Positions 5,628-11,077 of a stretch of 11,077 nucleotides of DNA are shown here, piece after piece. The number at the start of each line of letters is the position of its first letter. Position 1 is the first letter of the stretch. The notes under the pieces were generated by a model. That model saw only the letters and a list, made by a program, of their open reading frames with translations. It had not been told where the DNA came from and did not search any database. The DNA comes from Pseudomonadota bacterium (GTDB taxonomy: Bacteria > Pseudomonadota > Gammaproteobacteria > Acidiferrobacterales > UBA6901). The position numbers and the translations under genes were made by a program. The stretch is from positions 1 through 11,077 of the forward strand of contig JAJYEK010000114.1 in the NCBI GenBank assembly GCA_021785795.1. Reading direction: 5' to 3'.

Positions 5628-7172
5628 ATGCTCGTGAGAAGCCTTTTGGATAAGACTCTTGCCGTATCCGGTCGGATGCGTACCTGTTGCCGTGGCCTCG
5701 GGTCTGCAGCCATTCTCGCGTCGCTCGCCGGATGCGCAGTAGGGCCCGTTTACCACAAGCCGCCACCGCCCACCATTACGCGCTACGTGACGGCGGAGAC
5801 TCCTCCCGCGCAGGGGGCTCAGACTTTCGAATACGGCCAGACAGCCACCGGCGACTGGTGGCGCATGTTCCAATCGACCCGGCTGAACCGGCTGGTGACC
5901 CAGGCGCTGGCACGCAACCCTTCGCTCCAGGCGGCGCAGGCTTCGTTGCGCGAAGCACATGCGAACCTGCGCGCGGCGATGGGCATCTTCTATCCGCAGG
6001 TGAACGCTGGGCTGTCGGCTGAGCGCATGCGCGACTCCGGCGCCCAGTTCGGCGGCCGTTCTTCGGGCAGCACGTTTTCCCTGTTTACGGGGAGTGTGAA
6101 TGTAAGCTATTACCCGGATGTGTTCGGAATCAACCGCTTTGTATATCGCCAGGCCAAGGCTCAGGAGGACATCGCCGCGGACGCGCTTGATGCTGCACGC
6201 CTGACGGTTGAGGGTAACGTGGTGGCTACCGCTTTGAGCGCCGCTTCCTTTCAGGCGCAGATCGCGGCAACGCGCGAAATCATCGACAACGAGAAGCGGT
6301 TGCTGGCGCTCACGCAGCAGCGATATCAGATAGGTGCCGCCTCCTATCTGGAGGTGGTGGCGCAGAAAAGCCAGCTGGCGTCTGACGAGGCGACCCTTCC
6401 CCCTCTGATGGAGGCGCTCGATCGCGATCAGGATGCGTTGGCTGCCCTTAGCGGCCGGTACCCGGCACAGTGGAAGCGCAAAGTGCTGTCGCTCACGCAG
6501 CTGCATCTGCCGGGAAAGCTGCCGGTCAGCCTGCCGTCTGCGCTGGTTGCAAACCGTCCCGATATCCGGGCCGCCGAAGCGCAGCTGCGCGCAGCAAATG
6601 CCGTCGTCGGCGAGTCGGTCGCGCGGATGTATCCGTTGCTGGACATCACGGCCAGCTGGGGCGGCCAGAGCCTGAAGTCCAGTACGCTGTTTGATTCTGC
6701 CAACCGCATCTGGTCTCTGGCCGGGGACCTTACCGCGCCGATCTTCGAGGGTGGAACGCTGGAGGCGCAGAAACATGCGGCGCAGGCAGCCTACAGCGCG
6801 TCCTTCGCCCAATACAAAGTGACCGTCCTCGGCGCATTCCAGCAGGTGGCCGATACCCTGCGCGCACTCGGGCACGATGCTGCGACGCTCAATGCGCTCG
6901 ATGAGGAACTCAAGTCCGCGACCACGACGCTCCGGTTGACGCAGGACCAGTATCGCGTTGGCGCAGTCGATTATCTTGCGTTGCTTTCCGCTGAGGCAGG
7001 GTATAGCCGTGCCCGCATAGGGTTTGTGCAAGCACTCGCGCAGCGCTATTCCGATACCGCCGCGCTGTTTGTGGCCCTCGGCGGCGGCTCATCGCAAGCC
7101 AAGGCCGGCAACGCAGCCGGGCCGGCGGCGGACACAAGTGATGTTTCAAAGCTTCGGAGAACTAGTCGATGA
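5628..7172 (+). CDS. NodT-type outer-membrane lipoprotein of an RND efflux system
   Basis: A 514-residue TolC-like outer-membrane channel subunit that carries substrates from the RND pump out of the cell. A lipobox ASLAGC ends at Cys36 and is followed by AVGPVYHKP, the classic start of mature NodT/OprM proteins. GDWWRMFQSTRLNRLVTQAL opens the first outer-membrane efflux domain (about 80-265). The second repeat covers about 290-490 and includes ALVANRPDIRAAEAQLRAAN, YPLLDITASWG and the repeat-like DQYRVGAVDYLALLSAE, which echoes QRYQIGAASYLEVVAQK in the first. The start is uncertain: ATG 5676 would put the lipid Cys at residue 20, a more typical signal length, and neither start has a good ribosome binding site. 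The stop overlaps the next gene by 4 bases (ATGA), so translation is coupled. Confidence 0.93.
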   Translation: MLVRSLLDKTLAVSGRMRTCCRGLGSAAILASLAGCAVGPVYHKPPPPTITRYVTAETPPAQGAQTFEYGQTATGDWWRMFQSTRLNRLVTQALARNPSLQAAQASLREAHANLRAAMGIFYPQVNAGLSAERMRDSGAQFGGRSSGSTFSLFTGSVNVSYYPDVFGINRFVYRQAKAQEDIAADALDAARLTVEGNVVATALSAASFQAQIAATREIIDNEKRLLALTQQRYQIGAASYLEVVAQKSQLASDEATLPPLMEALDRDQDALAALSGRYPAQWKRKVLSLTQLHLPGKLPVSLPSALVANRPDIRAAEAQLRAANAVVGESVARMYPLLDITASWGGQSLKSSTLFDSANRIWSLAGDLTAPIFEGGTLEAQKHAAQAAYSASFAQYKVTVLGAFQQVADTLRALGHDAATLNALDEELKSATTTLRLTQDQYRVGAVDYLALLSAEAGYSRARIGFVQALAQRYSDTAALFVALGGGSSQAKAGNAAGPAADTSDVSKLRRTSR

Positions 7173-8272
7173 GCAAATCCGGTTTACGCTCGCTCCTGTG
7201 GACCGTGGTCGCCATCGTCGTGGTGTTCGGCGTGATCTTCGGATTCAAGTCCTGGAAGGCGCATCGGGCGGCTGCGGCGATGGCTCACCGCGGCCCTTTT
7301 GTCGTGAGCGTTTCGGCGACGCCGGTCGTTACGATGCCCTGGCAGCCACGCATCGATGCAGTCGCGAGCCTGACCGCGGTCGAGGGTGTCCACCTCACCG
7401 CACAGCTTCCGGGGCAGGTCATGGGCATTTATTTCCATTCCGGCCAGCCGGTGAGAAAGGGCCAGCGGCTGGTGCAGATTGACGACTCGAATCAGCGGGC
7501 ACAGCTTGCCAGCGACCGTGCCACAGAAGCGCTTGATCGGCTCAACTACCAGCGTGCAAACAAGCTTTACCGACTGCGTGCCACCAGCCAAGCCAGCCTG
7601 GACGCGGCCCGCGCTGCCTATGAGATGGCCAAGGCGGCGGTGGCGAATGACCTTGCTACCCTCGCGAAGCTCTCAGTGTCGGCCCCGTTCCCGGGGCGAA
7701 TCGGGATACGCCAGGTAAGCGTCGGACAATACCTGACCCCCGGCACGGAAATCACAGCATTGAATGCGTGGAATCCGCTGCGTGCCCAGTTCACCGTGCC
7801 GCAGAGCCAGATCGATCTGGTGCGCCCGGGGGCGCAGGTTTCGATCACGATCAATGCCTTTCCCGGCCGGCACTTTTCCGGACGCGTCAGCGCAATGGAT
7901 TCGGAGGTTGACCCGAGCACCCGCAACGTCACCGTTGAGGCCACGATACCGAATCCGCAATCCTTGCTGCGCCCCGGCATGTTCGGTGAAGCGCGTGTCA
8001 TGGTGGGCACCGCGAACCCAGTGGTGGCAGTGCCCACGGTGGCAATCAGCTACAGCTCATTCGGCGATTATGTGTACGTCGTGCAGACGCACAAGTCCGG
8101 CGGCCAGATCATGCGTGTGGCGATTGCCACGCCGGTTCACCCGGGTGATACGCGCGGCACCATGACCGAAATCCTTTCGGGCCTGAAGCCGGGCGAGCTG
8201 GTGGTGACTGCGGGGCAGGTCAAACTGCGCAGCGGCATGCCGGTCGCTGTTCACAGCGGCAGTGCGCATTGA
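7169..8272 (+). CDS. RND efflux membrane fusion protein (periplasmic adaptor)
   Basis: A 367-residue adaptor bridging the inner-membrane pump and the outer-membrane channel. It has an N-terminal membrane anchor at about 9-27 and no lipobox cysteine, unlike AcrA. Family parts in order are QPRIDAVASLTAVEGVHLTAQLPGQV (first lipoyl half, about 59-104), a short helical hairpin (about 105-165), LSVSAPFPGRIGIRQVSVGQYLTPG (second lipoyl half, 168-192), a beta-barrel domain (about 205-283, ending LLRPGMFGEARV), and a membrane-proximal domain with IATPVHPGDTRGTMTEILSGLKPGELVV. The pattern APFxGRIGIRQVxxGQY is shared with MexH-like adaptors. CGGAGA at 7155-7160 lies 8 bases before the start. It overlaps the outer-membrane gene and is 12 bases from the permease. 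Confidence 0.95.
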   Translation: MSKSGLRSLLWTVVAIVVVFGVIFGFKSWKAHRAAAAMAHRGPFVVSVSATPVVTMPWQPRIDAVASLTAVEGVHLTAQLPGQVMGIYFHSGQPVRKGQRLVQIDDSNQRAQLASDRATEALDRLNYQRANKLYRLRATSQASLDAARAAYEMAKAAVANDLATLAKLSVSAPFPGRIGIRQVSVGQYLTPGTEITALNAWNPLRAQFTVPQSQIDLVRPGAQVSITINAFPGRHFSGRVSAMDSEVDPSTRNVTVEATIPNPQSLLRPGMFGEARVMVGTANPVVAVPTVAISYSSFGDYVYVVQTHKSGGQIMRVAIATPVHPGDTRGTMTEILSGLKPGELVVTAGQVKLRSGMPVAVHSGSAH

Positions 8273-8284
8273 GGCGCACCGCCA

Positions 8285-11077
8285 ATGAAATTCACCGACA
8301 TCTTCGTACGGCGGCCAGTTCTGGCGAGCGCGTTGAGCCTCGTGATTCTGCTGCTCGGGATGCGCGCATGGCTGGCGATGACGGTACGTCAGTATCCGAA
8401 GGTCACCAGTACGCTGGTAACGGTTACTACCGCCTATCCCGGCGCCAGCCCGAGCACGATTCAGGGATTCGTGACTGCGCGCCTGGAACAGGCAATCGCG
8501 TCCGCCCCGGGCATCGACTACATGACCGCGGCGAGCTCACCCGGGATCTCGACGATCACCGTCTACATGCAGCTCAACTACGATCCGAATGCTGCGTTGG
8601 CGCAGATCATGTCAAAAGTGCAGCAGGTCCAGAACCAGCTGCCCGGTGGAACCCAGGCGCCGGTGATCAACGAGACGGTGGGAAACCAGACCGCGTTGAT
8701 GTACCTGGCCTTCTACAGCAAGTCGCTGTCGCAGCAGCAGGTCAACGATTACATTCTGCGGGTCGTGCAGCCGAGGATCCAGGGTGTTCCCGGCGTGGGT
8801 CAGGCGCAAATCGTTCCGGCCGGGACTGGGCCGAGCGGCAACAGCTTCGCGCTGCGTGCTTGGCTTAACCCGAACAGCATGGCGGCGCTTGGTGTCACGC
8901 CGGCGGATGTTGTTCGGGCCCTGGCGGCCAATAATTTCATCAGCGCCGTCGGTCGCACCAAGTCGCCGGACATTGCCCGTACCATTCGGGCCCAGACGAC
9001 CCTGCACAGCGCCAGCCAGTTCCGGAGCCTGATTGTGAGGAACTCCGGCAATACGCTGGTGCGCCTGGGTGATGTGGCCAGGGTCGAGCTCGGAGCACAG
9101 AACTACAATCAGGCAGTCTATTTCAACGGCACGCCTGCCGTGTTCATCGGGGTGTTCGCGACCCCCGATGCGAACAGCCTGTCGGTGGCCACCGGGGTCC
9201 ACCGGGTGTTCAGGGAACTCAAACAGACGCTGCCTCCCGGCATCGAAGCAGCCGTCCCCTACGATGGGAGCGACTTCATCCGGACCTCGATCCATGAGGT
9301 CATGATGACCATCGGCATCACGCTTGCCATCGTCGTGATTGTGATTTTCGCGTTCCTCGGTTCTCTGCGGTCGCTGCTGATTCCGGCGGTGGCGATTCCG
9401 TTGTCGATCATCGGCGGCGGCATTTTCATGATCGCCGCCGGCTATACCATCAACCTGCTAACGCTACTTGCAGTAGTGCTCGCCATCGGTCTTGTGGTCG
9501 ACGACGCGATCATCGTGGTTGAGAATATTCATCGTCACATGGAAGAGGGCGCGAAGCCGTTCGATGCGGCAATCCAGGGTGCCCGCGAGCTGGCCTCGCC
9601 GATCATCGTCATGACAACCACCCTTGCCGCGGTGTTCACACCCATCGGGCTGACCGGCGGGTTGACGGGCAGCCTGTTCTCGGAGTTCGCGTTTACGCTC
9701 GTTTTCACGGTGCTGGTGTCGGCAGTGGTTGCACTGACGCTGTCGCCCATGCTTTCCTCGAAGGTGCTGCGGCCGGCCGGGGAACATGGTCTGGTGCATG
9801 CCCTCGACAAGGCGTTCGAGCGCATACGCCAGACCTACGACCGATCCTTGAGAGCGGTCCTGCGGAACCGGGCAGTCGCAATTCTGGTTGCGGCCGCCGT
9901 ATTTGTCGCGATTCCGGTGATGTTTCTCGGCACTCCGGGTGAGCTCGCACCGACCGACTACCAGGGCCTCATTCTGGTTTCAGCCACGGGGCCGGCAACC
10001 GCTACGCTGAACTATCTAAACGGCTATTCGCAAAAAATAGCCAAGATCTTCAGGACGTTCAAACAGACCGGAAACATTTTCCAGATCAACGGGCTGTCCT
10101 TCGGCGGCGGGGCTGCCAATGCGCTGGTCGGAGGCATGAAGCTCGTGCCCTGGAGCCAGCGCAACGTCAGCCAGATGGCGCTCATGCCGCTTGTGCAGCA
10201 AAAGCTCAGTCAGCTTACCGGTGTGCAGGCAGTGGCATTCGCAAAGCCGTCACTCCCGGGCTCCGCGGGCGGTCTGCCCATCCAGTTCGTCATCACCTCC
10301 CCAAGTGATTTCAAATCCATTGATGCCGTGGCCAACGAGCTCATCGGCAAGTCGATGCAGAGCGGGCTGTTTGCCTTTCTGACCAAGGATCTTCGTTACG
10401 ACAACCCGGAAATCGTGGTCCACGTGCACAGGAATCTGGCTGGAAGCCTCGGCATCACGATGGCGGACATCGGCCAGAACCTGGAACCGCTGCTGGGGGG
10501 CAACTTCATCAATCGTTTCGACATCGGTGGGCGCAGCTACAAGGTGATTCCGCAGGTGCCTGACCGGTTTCGCGCCGATCCGGCCAGTGTGCGGGGTTAC
10601 TATATCCGCTCGCAGTCGGGCAGCCTGATTCCGCTTTCCACGCTGGTTACACTGCACACACAGGTGGAGCCCGAATTTCTGCCCCAGTTTCAGCAGCTCA
10701 ACTCCGCGACGGTCGAGGGTGTGATGGCGCCCGGTGTGACTATGGGCAAGGCGCTTTCCTATCTCGCGCAGGAAGCCGCGAAAGTCATGCCTGCCGGGTT
10801 CGGCATTCACTATGCGAGTCAGTCGCGTCAGTACGTCCAGGAAGGACATACCATCGTCGTCACTTTTGCGCTCGCCATCGTGCTCGTATACCTGCTGCTG
10901 GCTGCGCAGTTCGAGAGTTTCCGCGATCCGCTGATCGTCATGGTGACAGTGCCGATGGCGATCTCCGGTGCGCTGGTGTTCCTGTATCTCGGTGCCGGTA
11001 CCCTCAACATCTACACGGAGGTCGGGCTGGTCACCCTGATCGGCCTCATTACCAAGCAGGGGATCCTGATCGTGCAG
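8285..11077 (+). CDS. RND efflux permease, HAE1 type (partial, runs off right edge)
   Basis: The frame stays open for 931 codons to the window end; the family is about 1,020-1,050 residues, so roughly 100 are missing. It is the proton-driven inner-membrane pump of the tripartite system. The start MKFTDIFVRRPVLASALSL is the family N-terminus, with GAGG at 8271-8274 ten bases upstream. Spans include 343-360 (TM2), 530-549 (TM7) and 856-876 (TM8). The proton-relay aspartates are present as Asp406-Asp407 in GLVVDDAIIVVENI, and the partner lysine as Lys924 in GLITKQGILIV. The Asp-Asp pair marks the hydrophobe/amphiphile (drug-type) group rather than heavy-metal pumps. Two large periplasmic porter loops lie between TM1-2 and TM7-8. 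Overall it resembles the MexI-like branch. The substrate cannot be told from sequence. Confidence 0.95.
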   Translation, partial: MKFTDIFVRRPVLASALSLVILLLGMRAWLAMTVRQYPKVTSTLVTVTTAYPGASPSTIQGFVTARLEQAIASAPGIDYMTAASSPGISTITVYMQLNYDPNAALAQIMSKVQQVQNQLPGGTQAPVINETVGNQTALMYLAFYSKSLSQQQVNDYILRVVQPRIQGVPGVGQAQIVPAGTGPSGNSFALRAWLNPNSMAALGVTPADVVRALAANNFISAVGRTKSPDIARTIRAQTTLHSASQFRSLIVRNSGNTLVRLGDVARVELGAQNYNQAVYFNGTPAVFIGVFATPDANSLSVATGVHRVFRELKQTLPPGIEAAVPYDGSDFIRTSIHEVMMTIGITLAIVVIVIFAFLGSLRSLLIPAVAIPLSIIGGGIFMIAAGYTINLLTLLAVVLAIGLVVDDAIIVVENIHRHMEEGAKPFDAAIQGARELASPIIVMTTTLAAVFTPIGLTGGLTGSLFSEFAFTLVFTVLVSAVVALTLSPMLSSKVLRPAGEHGLVHALDKAFERIRQTYDRSLRAVLRNRAVAILVAAAVFVAIPVMFLGTPGELAPTDYQGLILVSATGPATATLNYLNGYSQKIAKIFRTFKQTGNIFQINGLSFGGGAANALVGGMKLVPWSQRNVSQMALMPLVQQKLSQLTGVQAVAFAKPSLPGSAGGLPIQFVITSPSDFKSIDAVANELIGKSMQSGLFAFLTKDLRYDNPEIVVHVHRNLAGSLGITMADIGQNLEPLLGGNFINRFDIGGRSYKVIPQVPDRFRADPASVRGYYIRSQSGSLIPLSTLVTLHTQVEPEFLPQFQQLNSATVEGVMAPGVTMGKALSYLAQEAAKVMPAGFGIHYASQSRQYVQEGHTIVVTFALAIVLVYLLLAAQFESFRDPLIVMVTVPMAISGALVFLYLGAGTLNIYTEVGLVTLIGLITKQGILIVQ

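Noticed and set aside
5571..7031. A 486-codon open frame on the minus strand opposite the outer-membrane lipoprotein gene
   Set aside because: Its translation is Arg/Gln/His-rich with no family motif, and the plus strand encodes a clear NodT protein throughout. It is a by-product of high GC codon use.
8285..11077. Copper or heavy-metal (CusA-like) identity for the permease, suggested by the oxidase neighbourhood
   Set aside because: TM4 carries the Asp-Asp pair in GLVVDDAIIVVEN, typical of HAE1 drug-type pumps; heavy-metal pumps usually have a single Asp followed by Gly there.
1..11077. Mobile elements, CRISPR arrays, tRNA or rRNA genes, toxin-antitoxin or defence genes
   Set aside because: No transposase or integrase motifs, regularly spaced repeats, cloverleaf-like sequences or defence domains were seen on either strand.

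Overview
The window reads as one continuous piece of a proteobacterial chromosome, most like a gammaproteobacterium or a close relative: it is GC-rich, densely coded, and uses the aa3-type cytochrome c oxidase gene order seen in that group. No tRNA, rRNA, transposon or CRISPR is visible. The species cannot be named from the sequence alone.

Positions 1-5359 hold the distal part of a cytochrome c oxidase locus. In order these are the last residues of subunit I (ctaD), a 47-residue single-span protein, a short stretch where a ctaG (Cox11) gene would be expected but is not intact, subunit III (ctaE), a convergent two-span membrane protein, then a second rightward group. That group is a SURF1 protein, a membrane-anchored SCO/thioredoxin-like protein with a CxxxC motif, heme A synthase (ctaA) and, after a 335-base non-coding gap, protoheme IX farnesyltransferase (ctaB). 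In this pathway CtaB makes heme O from heme B, CtaA oxidises heme O to heme A, SURF1 helps deliver heme A to subunit I, and SCO/Cox11-type proteins deliver copper.

Positions 5360-11077 hold a spacer with a strong hairpin and a plausible promoter, then a tightly packed tripartite RND efflux operon. It encodes a NodT-type outer-membrane lipoprotein, a membrane fusion protein overlapping it by 4 bases, and an HAE1-type RND permease that runs off the right edge (931 codons seen).

The most unusual observation is in CtaA. The two histidines expected in its N-terminal half (substrate heme site) are replaced by Tyr85 and Asp148, and the catalytic glutamate by Asp82. The two C-terminal histidines and both cysteine pairs remain. 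Together with the missing ctaG and the SCO-like protein lacking the usual copper histidine, this suggests that heme A and copper insertion either work differently here or depend on genes outside the window. I see no convincing wholly new system.
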